Assembly (NCBI RefSeq): GCF_032341175.1
Contig: NZ_CP135435.1
Coordinates: 4,092,001 to 4,156,000, forward strand
DNA: 64,000 nt
Origin: Bacillus sp. DTU_2020_1000418_1_SI_GHA_SEK_038
Lineage (GTDB): Bacteria > Bacillota > Bacilli > Bacillales > Cytobacillaceae
Direction of reading: 5' to 3'
The notes below the pieces were generated by a model that did no database searches, was not told the origin of the DNA, and saw nothing but the letters and a program-made list of their open reading frames with translations. A program made the translations under genes and the position numbers. Below are positions 1 to 7,966 of this stretch, piece by piece. Each line of letters begins with the position of its first letter. Position 1 is the first letter of the stretch.

Positions 1-196
1 ACCCAATTTTGCACAAAAAGGGACCAAAATCCATATTTTACGTTCAAAATTCCTTTTTGATGCTGTTTTTCGACTTTTCACCCCCTGTTTTGCGTTCAAA
101 TTGGATTTTGATCGGGTCGATGGTCAAGTGCTTTCCAAGTATGCTCTAGATAACCCGGGAATACATGGTAAAGCGCGCTTTCTGAAGGGATTTCTG

Positions 197-688
197 ATGG
201 AAAGCTTTGAACAGGTCACAGATCAATATACGCCGATGATTTACAAGATTATTTCGTCTTTAAGCATCTATACGAACAAGGATGAGTTTTTTCAGGTTGG
301 TCTTATTGCGTTATGGGAAGCGTATGAGCGTTTTGATGCAGAAAAAGGAATCTTCACGAGTTTCGCATATGCCTATATTAGAGGACGATTGCAGACGGAA
401 ATGACGAGAATGAATCGGCATGCGGATAAAACGGTGCACGTGCAGGAGAAGTTTTTAGAGGATATCGAGGACGATTTCAACTTCTGTACTATGGACGAAG
501 ATATTCTTCTTTCCTATTGCCAGGCGGGGAAGTTAACAGAGAATCAGACAAAATGGGTTCTATATACATTTTTAAAAGAACTAACAGTCTCAGAGATTGC
601 TGCCATTGAACAAGTATCTTTATCTGCCGTGAAAAACTGGCGAACGGGAGCGAAAGAAAAGCTTAGAATAGCGAATACTATATTATAA
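197..688 (+). CDS. sigma-70 family RNA polymerase sigma factor-like protein
   Basis: This is a 163-residue protein with two parts typical of small sigma factors. A region-2-like helical block (about residues 28-80, with LIALWEAYERFD and FTSFAYAYIRGRL) would bind core polymerase and the -10 element. A region-4-like helix-turn-helix lies at about 130-158 (LTVSEIAAIEQVSLSAVKNW). I chose the ATG at 197 because AAGGGA lies just upstream; an in-frame TTG at 101 has no ribosome site. A small XRE gene and a ComK homologue follow on the same strand, so a role in competence-type regulation is plausible but is inference. It could also act as an auxiliary, sigma-like regulator. Its exact subfamily is not resolved. 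Confidence 0.8.
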   Translation: MESFEQVTDQYTPMIYKIISSLSIYTNKDEFFQVGLIALWEAYERFDAEKGIFTSFAYAYIRGRLQTEMTRMNRHADKTVHVQEKFLEDIEDDFNFCTMDEDILLSYCQAGKLTENQTKWVLYTFLKELTVSEIAAIEQVSLSAVKNWRTGAKEKLRIANTIL

Positions 689-695
689 GATTCAA

Positions 696-749
696 GGTGC
701 CTGGCTCCACATAATACTAACATCTTGTATCGTGGCGCCTGGCACTTTT
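696..749 (+). terminator. hairpin after the sigma-like gene built from GGTGCCTGGC repeats
   Basis: GGTGCCTGGCTCCAC (696-710) pairs imperfectly with GTGGCGCCTGGCAC (732-745), followed by TTTTCT. It begins just after the sigma gene stop and would serve as an intrinsic terminator. The GTGCCTGGCAC-type core resembles a short repeat seen dispersed in Bacillus genomes; a related GTGACAGGCACTTT occurs near 41465. The rest of the gap up to 984 shows no gene. Confidence 0.5.
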
Positions 750-984
750 CTCCGAAAAATGATTATTCACAATAATGTAACATTTGTTCATTTCGTATGA
801 ATTCTTATCCTTTTTTCTACATAACCCTGATATACCAACGTTTCATGATTGATAGATTTATCATTTCTCCATCGATTCTATCGCCGGATTTTATAAATTT
901 TTCCTTAGGGAAACAAATGGGAACTACTCTGCATGGTGGAAAGTGTCTCTTTATAATCTAATAGGTTTAGAAAGGAGACTAGCA

Positions 985-1236
985 GTGAAAACTTTAAATT
1001 TGAATTACATAGGTCACACCTTGAAAAGGCTAAGAAAATCAAATCTTTTACGTCAGGAGGAATTTGCCAATCAGTGTAACGAGCTAGATCGAAAAACAAT
1101 CAGTTTACTAGAAAACAATAAGCAAGTGCCGCTCCTAAGCACGATTAGTTCACTAGCAAAAGGATTACAAATGACCCCGTCTGAACTGCTAAAAGAAATT
1201 GAAGATGATTTACTTAAAGGAAGGTATGAAAATTAA
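985..1236 (+). CDS. small XRE-family helix-turn-helix regulator
   Basis: An 83-residue single-domain DNA-binding protein. The Cro/CI-type fold is visible as IGHTLKRLRKSN, then QEEFANQCN (helices 2-3), then LDRKTISLLENNKQVP and LSTISSLAKGLQMTPSELL. The GTG at 985 is preferred because AAAGGAGA sits six bases upstream; the longer in-frame extension to 943 has no such site. There is no sensor domain, so it probably acts as a simple repressor. It lies between the sigma-like gene and the comK-like gene, 33 bases before the latter, which suggests it regulates this locus (inference). Target sites were not identified. Confidence 0.8.
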   Translation: MKTLNLNYIGHTLKRLRKSNLLRQEEFANQCNELDRKTISLLENNKQVPLLSTISSLAKGLQMTPSELLKEIEDDLLKGRYEN

Positions 1237-1269
1237 TAGGCATGTTGCCTGCCAAAGGAGCCGATTCAC

Positions 1270-1797
1270 TTGTTTATGAGATCCCGCTATACGATAACGA
1301 AACAATTGATGAGCATGACAGGTTATTTTGATCGCTATGGAAAAATGTGCACACTTGTCACAGAAACTAGGAAAACATTTATGGTCGATCAATCCCCACT
1401 AGAAATTCTTGATGAAAGCATTCGCTGCATCGGCTATGATCTAAAAGGTGCTATGATAACATCCAAGCGACTGTTGGGCAATGTCCATCATTGCCCCGTT
1501 CTGGTCAACCCCATCCACAGAATTGTCTTGTTCCCGACCAAATCAGCTCTACACGAAGAGTGCACCTGGTTTAACCCCGTTCACATCAAGAGAACAATCA
1601 GCCTCAACAACCAAACAACAATCACGTTCAGTAACGGCCAAACCATAACCATCCCAGCGAAACTATCCTCTTTCAACTGCAAAATCAAAAGAGCAGAACA
1701 TTTAGAGGAAATGACGAGAGATTCTATATTCTTTATTATAAATGGTCATGATCATCGTATGAAGAAACGAAAGAAGAAAGGCAACCACTTGCCTTAG
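1270..1797 (+). CDS. comK: ComK-family competence transcription factor homologue
   Basis: A 175-residue protein that matches the ComK core from memory: VNPIHRIVLFPTKSA corresponds to the VDP...IFLFPTLSS stretch, CTWFNPVHIK to CGWISHVHVK, and FSNGQTITIPAKLSSF to FSNGKTMELPISYNSF of B. subtilis ComK. ComK activates DNA-uptake genes by binding paired AT-boxes. The TTG at 1270 is chosen because AAAGGAG lies nine bases upstream; an ATG two codons later is badly spaced. The C-terminus is lysine/arginine-rich (MKKRKKKG) and shorter than in B. subtilis ComK (192 residues). Whether the cell is competent, or carries another ComK, cannot be told here. Confidence 0.82.
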   Translation: MFMRSRYTITKQLMSMTGYFDRYGKMCTLVTETRKTFMVDQSPLEILDESIRCIGYDLKGAMITSKRLLGNVHHCPVLVNPIHRIVLFPTKSALHEECTWFNPVHIKRTISLNNQTTITFSNGQTITIPAKLSSFNCKIKRAEHLEEMTRDSIFFIINGHDHRMKKRKKKGNHLP

Positions 1798-1840
1798 TGG
1801 GACGGAGGGATAGACTCTTTAGGCCCAGGTATTACAGACC

Positions 1841-2245
1841 AATACGAACATACATATTAATCAAACGTTTGATTAAATCCTTCAAAACCATGAAGGACAA
1901 GGGATTGTGACTGTTCAATCAAACGTTTGTTTAAAAAGTTGGCGCTGAGCCTTATGGAAAACATAAATGCATACCTAATATTAATCAAACGTTTGATTAA
2001 ATCCCTCAAAACCATACAGGACTAGGGATTGAGACTGTTCAATCAAACGATTGTTTAATCCGCTCTTGCACTAACAGGACAGACTCTCCCTAAGTTTAAA
2101 TCATGACATTTATCAAAATTAGTCAATTGGTATACGTTGATATAAAAATACGAACATACATATTAATCAAACGTTTGATTAAATCCCCTCAAAGTCATAC
2201 AGGCCAAGGGATTGAGTCTGTTCAATCAAACGTTTGATTAAACTT
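1841..2245. repeat. three copies of a ~95 bp element bounded by a 20 bp palindrome
   Basis: Three units lie at about 1841-1934, 1965-2058 and 2147-2242. Each starts with the perfect palindrome TTAATCAAACGTTTGATTAA (1857-1876, 1981-2000, 2163-2182). Each ends 58-59 bp later, centre to centre, with a second, sometimes imperfect copy (AATCAAACGTTTG core). In between, AATCCCT-type and AGGGATT-type arms can pair, so each whole unit can fold into a long bulged hairpin. The units lie between the convergent comK-like and swrA-like genes. A TetR-type operator or a miniature mobile repeat are both possible. No gene is seen in this gap. Confidence 0.85.
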
Positions 2246-2269
2246 TTTAGGAATGGGAAAGTACCTTAG

Positions 2270-2605
2270 CTACAACCTAGTCCAAAGATTAAAATTTCCA
2301 ATGGATAAATCAATTTTTTGATGACTATTATCATGTTTATTGTTCCTTAAAAAAAGGAGGAAATTATTAACATCCCTGATTGTTTGCTTAAAGGAAATGA
2401 TTTCAAAATTGAGGGATCGATGATATTTTATATAAGCGATCAAGATCTTCTCATTAACAAACGAAAAATAATGAACGTTAGTATGGTTGTATAAATAAAA
2501 GCAAAGTCTATCTAACGATTGTTGAATTTCTTCCGTGATACTCTCATATTGAAATTGGCGTAACAGAAAATCGTAGCGTGATACTCCACCTATGGAATCT
2601 AGCAT
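2270..2605 (-). CDS. SwrA-like small regulator
   Basis: A 111-residue protein that resembles SwrA, the B. subtilis swarming and flagellar-expression regulator (117 residues), in length and layout. The shared pattern is N-terminal helices, a central LCFYLYNHTNVHYFSFVNEK (compare ...YLVNYTNVESVNDINEE), and a C-terminal LSIGNFNLWT (compare LSNVTLWMTQ). SwrA acts with DegU on the fla/che promoter. The ATG is preceded by AAAGGATG. It lies on the same strand as, and downstream of, a c-di-GMP riboswitch and a dead chemotaxis gene, with no terminator visible between, so the riboswitch might control it. The assignment rests on remembered motifs. Confidence 0.5.
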   Translation of the reverse strand: MLDSIGGVSRYDFLLRQFQYESITEEIQQSLDRLCFYLYNHTNVHYFSFVNEKILIAYIKYHRSLNFEIISFKQTIRDVNNFLLFLRNNKHDNSHQKIDLSIGNFNLWTRL

Positions 2606-2697
2606 TTAACATTACATCCTTTTCTATATAATAAATGCTTATAAAATAATGACACATGAAAAATTTGATTCTACGCTTTAAATCTATTTATTACTTA

Positions 2698-2848
2698 CTA
2701 TAGGTTTTGAGCCATTGTAATCAAAGTTTCCGCTGAGGACGATATTTCTTCCATGAAGGTATTTGTTTCTTTGCTGAAGCAGCCACATTTTGTGTATTTC
2801 CTCGGCCTGTTCAGCAATATAAGCTACATCTTCTATCATTTCCGCCAT
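2698..2848 (-). pseudogene. decayed C-terminal end of a methyl-accepting chemotaxis protein
   Basis: On the minus strand three different frames give pieces of the conserved end of a chemotaxis receptor: VAYIAEQAEE, then TQNVAAS, then FMEEISSSAETLITMAQNL followed by TAG (2700-2698). Small indels separate the pieces, so no intact protein can be made. The rest of the receptor (sensor, HAMP and most of the signalling hairpin) is missing. The fragment sits directly downstream of a c-di-GMP-I riboswitch, a common arrangement for intact chemotaxis receptors, which supports the reading. It is unrelated in position to the intact receptor at 58690-60669. Confidence 0.8.
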
Positions 2849-2944
2849 ATTTTACGAATAAAATTCACTTGTCCTAAAATCGTTGCACAAAAATAGCCGT
2901 CCCTGATAAAGAGAGCAGCCATCACTTTACTTATATAAAGTTAA

Positions 2945-3032
2945 TTGGCAACCTGGCGATCATAGTTCAATAGCTAAGCGAACGACAGACCCATGGCTTT
3001 GCGTCCTCATCTTTCAATGAGTTTGCCTTTAT
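2945..3032 (-). promoter_or_regulatory. c-di-GMP-I (GEMM) riboswitch aptamer
   Basis: On the minus strand the aptamer reads from about 3032 to 2945. The class I signatures are present: GGCAAACTCAT, a GAAA-type loop closing CTCAT/ATGAG, GACGCAAAGCC, a GGTCT receptor segment, and the 3' half ATGATCGCCAGGTTGCC that closes P1 with GGCAA. Downstream, a weak GC hairpin followed by TATTTTTG (about 2880-2915) could be a worn expression-platform terminator. It binds the motility/biofilm second messenger c-di-GMP in this family. Its original target, a chemotaxis receptor, is now only a fragment. Confidence 0.88.
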
Positions 3033-3075
3033 CAAATTTTTAAAAACAAAGTTACCATTACTTTTTACAATTTAT

Positions 3076-3104
3076 ATAGTAATGAACATAAAATAAATAG
3101 TCAA
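3076..3104 (-). promoter_or_regulatory. sigma-A promoter of the riboswitch transcript
   Basis: On the minus strand TTGACT (3104-3099) and TACTAT (3081-3076) are separated by exactly 17 bases. Transcription would start near 3069, about 35 bases before the riboswitch aptamer. The remainder of the gap to 3393 is AT-rich and shows no convincing gene. Confidence 0.75.
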
Positions 3105-3393
3105 TAAAACTTATCTAAATTTTACAAAAATGTTACATAATACGACAATTATCCTACAACAATAACTTATCAATTAGGGGAGCGCTATTCCTAATCCTTT
3201 TAAAAGAGAAAAAATGCAAACAAATCTGAACAAGCTAATATTACCCCTCTAAACCCCAAAAATGCAAATAACCTGATGCTGCTAGAAAAGGAGATAAATA
3301 GGGGAATACAAGATTGATATAACTTCAAAATAGTAGTCTTTTCTCCTATCTAAGTAGTAAAATATAACTTTAATGATAAAAGGAGGAAGTATT

Positions 3394-4752
3394 ATGAAAA
3401 ATCGAAAGGTCATATTGATAAGTTTTTTAACTGTCTTTTTATTATTATTTTCGGAAAATGCAGTTTCAGCAAAAGTAATGTGGGGGAAAACTGAATTAAA
3501 GGAAGGACAAATAGGAAAGGTAACCATACTAACCAATGTCAACACAACTAAGATAGATGGTGACACGCTAACACAGGGTAAGGGGCTTAAAAAAGGTGAA
3601 GAGTTTAGAGTATACTCAAACAAAGTTGTAAATGGGAGCCAATATTACGGTTTAGGCGGAGGACTCTTTGTTCAAAAATCTGATCGGATCAAATATGAAA
3701 CACCCTCTAAGGCTAAATTAGCACAATTGAAGAACGAATCTCAATGGAAAAAGATTAATCCAAATATAGATATTAATAAGGGAATATCAACTCAGACGAC
3801 TATTCAATTAAAAGACGGAAAAGTCATGATTATAGATGATCAAAGTTCCTTTATTTATGACTACAATACAAATAAATGGTCTAAAGCTGCACCAACGATT
3901 CAAAAACATGACATCGTTTCACCAGTTTTACTTCCGGATGGCCGCGTTTTAGTATTTACTGGATTTAACGGAACTTTTCCTGCCACTTACTTTCAAAGAG
4001 CTGAAATCTATAATCCAAAAACCAATAAGTGGAGTTTAACAGGCAATTTGAATATTCCTAGAGGGATCTCTGTTCAAGCAGTTGTATTAGAAGACGGCAG
4101 GGTTTTGGCAGCTGGAGGAGAGAATCATGGAGAGACTGTTGTAGAAATCTATGATCCAATGACGAACAAATGGTCTAAAGGGGCCATTATGGAGTATTCT
4201 AATAACTTTGGCGGTTTCTCTTTCCTTCCTCTGAAAGATGGAAAAATACTTTCGATCGGTGGACGTGTACCTTTAAATGAAAGTACTTTTATGGGCAGAA
4301 AAGTAGCCTCAGCATTAGAAATTTATGATCATAAGAATAACACATGGTCTGTACATGATATTCAATCTGAATTAAATGTATCTGAAAAATTCTTTTATCT
4401 GTCCGATGGATCAATTTTCTCTATCACTCAATTTAGAACTGGTATTTATCATTTTGATACTAAAGAGTTTAAACCATTTACATTCGGTCATTTAGGATTA
4501 GCAGATGCTGTAGAAATGCAGAATGGACAGGTTTTAATTACTGGTGTTATTGATGACAATAAGCCAAATGGATATTTGTATTCTCTTAAAACAAAAAAGC
4601 TAGAACAAATAAAGATTCCATCTAATGCCCCAAAATTATTTATGCTTCCAAACGGTAAGGTATTGGCTTTGGGTTCAGAAACCTACAATAATGCAAGTAA
4701 TGCTTTCATGATAGATTGGAATGTAATGTATTTATATACACCTTCAAAGTAA
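3394..4752 (+). CDS. secreted kelch-repeat (beta-propeller) protein
   Basis: A 452-residue exported protein. It starts with a Sec signal (MKNRKVILISFLTVFLLLF, cleavage probably after AVSA). Residues about 28-100 look like a small SH3-like module (GKVTILTNVNTTKIDGDTL, GLGGGLFVQ). From about 120 onward kelch blades appear: EIYNPKTNKWSLTG, EIYDPMTNKWSKG and EIYDHKNNTWSV, each preceded by DGRVL or DGKIL strands. Kelch propellers usually bind proteins or glycans; no catalytic residues are evident. AAAGGAGG lies seven bases before the ATG at 3394. It stands alone, with a bidirectional terminator behind it. The ligand is unknown. Confidence 0.8.
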   Translation: MKNRKVILISFLTVFLLLFSENAVSAKVMWGKTELKEGQIGKVTILTNVNTTKIDGDTLTQGKGLKKGEEFRVYSNKVVNGSQYYGLGGGLFVQKSDRIKYETPSKAKLAQLKNESQWKKINPNIDINKGISTQTTIQLKDGKVMIIDDQSSFIYDYNTNKWSKAAPTIQKHDIVSPVLLPDGRVLVFTGFNGTFPATYFQRAEIYNPKTNKWSLTGNLNIPRGISVQAVVLEDGRVLAAGGENHGETVVEIYDPMTNKWSKGAIMEYSNNFGGFSFLPLKDGKILSIGGRVPLNESTFMGRKVASALEIYDHKNNTWSVHDIQSELNVSEKFFYLSDGSIFSITQFRTGIYHFDTKEFKPFTFGHLGLADAVEMQNGQVLITGVIDDNKPNGYLYSLKTKKLEQIKIPSNAPKLFMLPNGKVLALGSETYNNASNAFMIDWNVMYLYTPSK

Positions 4753-4820
4753 ATACATATAGCATAACTTAACTTAATATTCGCTAAAAAACCACCTAGA
4801 ATTAAAGTAATGAATATACT

Positions 4821-4857
4821 AAACGCATGGACTTAGAAAAGATCCATGCGTTTATTT
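4821..4857. terminator. bidirectional terminator between convergent genes
   Basis: AAACGCATGG (4821-4830) pairs perfectly with CCATGCGTTT (4843-4852), followed by TATTTT. It lies between the kelch gene and the convergent gene ending at 4890. Confidence 0.8.
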
Positions 4858-4889
4858 TGGTCGACTATAACATCTATCTAATAATAAAC

Positions 4890-5582
4890 TTACAGAACCG
4901 CCATAGCCTTCTTCATTATCGCAGAACGTCTTGCTTCTTTTGCCTTATTGTAAGCTTGACGGTATTCTTCAGCATGTTCAACACTGTAGCCACTTGCTTT
5001 CAATTCTTTTTGAAGCTGACTATATACAGCGTTAAAGGCTTCATCTGTTTTTGCCTCAAGTGATTTTCCAGCATTAGAATACTTCACATAAAAATAACTG
5101 AAGGAGATTTCTTCCCCATTGCCTTTCTTCCCGCTATACTCACTATATGCCCGTCCAATTAATGCATCGACCCTGCCGGTTGCTTGGTCTTCAAGCTGCG
5201 CAAATGCGTATTCGTATCTCTTTTTAATGGATTCAACAGATACGGTGCCTGTAGGTGTTTTTTCTGATGTTTTACTAGAGTTCGTGGTGGTTTTCTGTTG
5301 AGTACCGGTACTATTATCATCGTTTGAATTTGCACTTTCGAAGCTAGACTCTGTACTTGACGTACTTGCGCCATTTCCCTTTTCATCCTCATCAACTGTT
5401 TCTTCATTGGACTCGATTTCCTCAAGTGTCGGGATTTCTACTTTATATTCAGTATCTGTTAATTCATTCACTTCTTCGTCAGCCACATCATATTCCTTAA
5501 TGTTAATAAAATAATAGGCAGCACCTGCACCGCAAAGTAAAATAACAACAAGTGAAATGAGTACAATTTTCCATTTTTTCAT
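4890..5582 (-). CDS. membrane-anchored protein of unknown function
   Basis: A 230-residue protein. It has an N-terminal transmembrane anchor (IVLISLVVILLCGAGAAYYFI, residues 5-25). An acidic stretch and then a Ser/Thr/Asn-rich low-complexity linker run from about 40 to 115, and a C-terminal helical domain of about 110 residues (from SVESIKKRYEYAFAQLEDQA) would lie outside the cell. I placed the start at the ATG at 5582 because GAGGGGAAG precedes it at good spacing; an ATG seven codons upstream (5603) lacks a ribosome site. No family is recognised. It is transcribed divergently from the SbsC-domain gene at 5812, so an envelope role is likely by context only. Confidence 0.75.
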   Translation of the reverse strand: MKKWKIVLISLVVILLCGAGAAYYFINIKEYDVADEEVNELTDTEYKVEIPTLEEIESNEETVDEDEKGNGASTSSTESSFESANSNDDNSTGTQQKTTTNSSKTSEKTPTGTVSVESIKKRYEYAFAQLEDQATGRVDALIGRAYSEYSGKKGNGEEISFSYFYVKYSNAGKSLEAKTDEAFNAVYSQLQKELKASGYSVEHAEEYRQAYNKAKEARRSAIMKKAMAVL

Positions 5583-5811
5583 TCGATTTGTTCTTCCCCT
5601 CATAACTCATACTTCTACAAATTCTATCATATCTTGTTATATCCAGACATATATCTTCGCAATTTTTTACAATTTTTCACCAATTATCGGAAATTGTGTA
5701 TTTTGGAGGTATTTAAAATGATATAATAGTTTACTAGAACGACCAATACATATGATAAAGGTCCCCTTTTTTCATAATGGTCAGAATAGTATAATTTTAG
5801 GAGGATGTAGT

Positions 5812-7146
5812 ATGTCACTTAAGAAAAAATCTTTAGCGGCTATTTTAGCTACGACAACATTAGCTGCTAGCGCTGCAGTAGTAACAGTTAACCCTACTGC
5901 TTCGAGCGCGGCCTCTAATGCCGAAAATTTAGTAAAGAAGGCAGAAAACCTTTCTGGTGCTTTAAAATGGGAGATTTCTGTTGAGTACCGCAAAACAGCT
6001 TATCCTAAAAATGTAGTGGATTATCCAAACATGAAGTTGTTTAACGACACGAAAGCTGCCTTACAATCAGCAAAAACGGCGGTTTCCAAGCTTTCTGGCA
6101 AAGAGAAAACAGTTCTTTCAGCTAGACTTGATGAAGTAAACAAGTACTACACACGTTCATTAAATTTAATTGATGCCATTACAGCTGGTAAGAAAATTGA
6201 GAAGCAAAAAGATGAATTAACAAATGCGTTGGCAAAAGGTGTAGATCAGACAACAGTAAAAGCTTATCATGATCTTTCAACAGCTATTCGTAAACAAGCG
6301 ATCATCCTTGATCGTGTATACGGCCAATCTACTCGTGATTTAGTACGTGACGAGTTCAAAAAATCAGCTGAAACGGTTATTGCACAATCATTATATCCAG
6401 TTAGTACAAAAATTGAATTAGATCGCCTACAAAAAGGATTAGACAAGAACATTGACAAAGAAGTAGAAACTCGTGTGACAAACGCAGTTAAATTCTTGAA
6501 AAAAGTTGAAAATGCTAAACAAAAGTCAGATTTAGCCTCTCAATTAAACAAAGAATTAGAAGCTGTACTAGCTAACTCAAACAGCGCAGAAGCTGTAAAG
6601 GTTGCATTAGAGAACTATGGTTTCGATTTAACAGCTTATAATAAAATTACTGTAGACTCTCGTAAAGCAGCTATTGCTGGAGACGTTATTGTAAATAGAG
6701 GGAACGGCTTTAACAAAGCGGAACTTCAAAACGTTCTAAATGCAAGTGCTGCTGTGAGAACAGCCTTTGAAGAAGCAACTCAAAAAGTGAAGGCTGGCAA
6801 TACAACAGTTGAGCAATTCCTTGGTGGAGTAGTTACAGCTGTTGATGCAAACAAAGCTTCTTTAAAAACAGTACAAGGTAAAGAAACAACAGAATTCCTT
6901 CGTGGAATTACTTCCCTTCTAGATCAAGGCTTTACTTTAACAAAAGAAGAAACAGACCAAGTTAACACATTATTAGGTGCAAAGGTTTTAGAAGATGGCA
7001 AGGTTTATAAATCTTACAAACAACTTTCTCCTAACGGCCAAAAAGCTGTAGATGAAGTGCTAAATGCAACATTAGATGCTAGCAGCTTCTCTGTGGTAGT
7101 ACAGGTTGTTGTTATGGCTGTGCTGGAAAATCAATTGACACAATAA
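5812..7146 (+). CDS. SbsC-type cell-wall-binding domain protein (S-layer paralogue 1)
   Basis: A 444-residue exported protein with a Sec signal (about 1-32, ending near TASSAAS). The SbsC-type N-domain spans about 35-245: LKWEISVEY, INLIDAITAGKKI-like DAITAGKKI, and the family hallmark AYHDLSTAIRKQ followed by LDRVYGQSTRD. In Geobacillus SbsC this domain is helical and binds the secondary cell wall polymer. The remaining about 200 residues are helical and show no Ig-like domains, unlike the three larger paralogues at 31902-43871. AGGAGG precedes the ATG at 5812. A terminator follows directly, so it is monocistronic. It may be a wall-associated accessory protein rather than a lattice protein. 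Confidence 0.8.
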   Translation: MSLKKKSLAAILATTTLAASAAVVTVNPTASSAASNAENLVKKAENLSGALKWEISVEYRKTAYPKNVVDYPNMKLFNDTKAALQSAKTAVSKLSGKEKTVLSARLDEVNKYYTRSLNLIDAITAGKKIEKQKDELTNALAKGVDQTTVKAYHDLSTAIRKQAIILDRVYGQSTRDLVRDEFKKSAETVIAQSLYPVSTKIELDRLQKGLDKNIDKEVETRVTNAVKFLKKVENAKQKSDLASQLNKELEAVLANSNSAEAVKVALENYGFDLTAYNKITVDSRKAAIAGDVIVNRGNGFNKAELQNVLNASAAVRTAFEEATQKVKAGNTTVEQFLGGVVTAVDANKASLKTVQGKETTEFLRGITSLLDQGFTLTKEETDQVNTLLGAKVLEDGKVYKSYKQLSPNGQKAVDEVLNATLDASSFSVVVQVVVMAVLENQLTQ

Positions 7147-7153
7147 TTGCAAG

Positions 7154-7190
7154 TAAACGCTGTTCGGGTATGCCGGACAGCGTTTTTTAA
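7154..7190 (+). terminator. intrinsic terminator after the SbsC-domain gene
   Basis: AAACGCTGTTCGG pairs with CCGGACAGCGTTT across a short GTATG loop, followed by a T run (TTTTTT). Confidence 0.85.
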
Positions 7191-7317
7191 TTTCGGTAAC
7201 CTTTAGAAGAGAAAAGAAAGGTAAGAAAAAAGAGAGTCACAAGACTTCCATACTAAACAACCCTCTAACGGAATATACTTGAGCAAGCAGCTTTTTTCCA
7301 AGGGGGGTTATTTGTTC

Positions 7318-7779
7318 ATGAGGCGATACGGTCATAGAATAGCAATTTTTATCCCCCTATTTTTAATAGTTGTGATACTTTGGCTTTTCCTGAACGGTCT
7401 TTTTCGATCGTCAAGCGTTCAGGCATGGAAAGCAGTAGATAAATTTTATCAATATGAGCAAGAGGGGAATTTCGCTGGGTCATGGGAAATGTTCCATCCA
7501 TTTATGAAACAGAAGTTCCCAAAAGGGCATTATTTGCAGGATCGAGCGCATGTATTTATGAATCACTTCGGAGTGGAAACGTTCACATATTCAATGGGAA
7601 AGCCAGAGAAGGAGAAGAAATGGCAGCCTTCTAACGAAAAGCAAGAGTTCAATGTTGTCTATAAAGTGCAGGTCATTCAGGTTTACAAAGGGAAGTATGG
7701 AAACTTTTCGCTTCATCAGGATGTCTTTGTGGTGCAAGAAGAAAAGGACTGGATGATTATATGGGATTATTGGAAATAA
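7318..7779 (+). CDS. membrane-anchored NTF2-like protein, unknown function
   Basis: A 153-residue protein with one N-terminal transmembrane helix (IAIFIPLFLIVVILWLFL, about residues 8-25) and an extracytoplasmic domain. The domain pattern is helix (AWKAVDKFYQYEQEGNFAGSW), helix (MKQKFP...DRAHVFM), then strands (FNVVYKVQVIQVYKG, FVVQEEKDWMIIWDYW). This resembles NTF2-like small domains of Bacillus membrane proteins. The ATG at 7318 is preferred, ten bases after AAGGGGGG; a TTG at 7279 would add 13 residues without a ribosome site. The gene stands alone and nothing in the context gives a function. Confidence 0.65.
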   Translation: MRRYGHRIAIFIPLFLIVVILWLFLNGLFRSSSVQAWKAVDKFYQYEQEGNFAGSWEMFHPFMKQKFPKGHYLQDRAHVFMNHFGVETFTYSMGKPEKEKKWQPSNEKQEFNVVYKVQVIQVYKGKYGNFSLHQDVFVVQEEKDWMIIWDYWK

Positions 7780-7966
7780 CCTGATTTTTTGAAAAACAGG
7801 GCATCTTTAGGTCCCTTTGATACCCGTGATTAGCATAAATAGCCATTCACGGGCACCATTATCATTCAGCTTACTTACTTAATCTCCGATACTTGTTATA
7901 TCTGCAAACTCTATAAATCACACTATACACTATACAGACCAATTCCTATTTATATCAACTCGACTT

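Noticed and set aside
905..1099. Minus-strand 64-residue frame over the XRE gene
   Set aside because: It overlaps a gene with clear helix-turn-helix pattern and good ribosome site and has no support of its own.
1841..2245. CRISPR-like array
   Set aside because: Only three long units, variable distances between them and no unique spacers of constant length; repeats are palindromic and internally paired.
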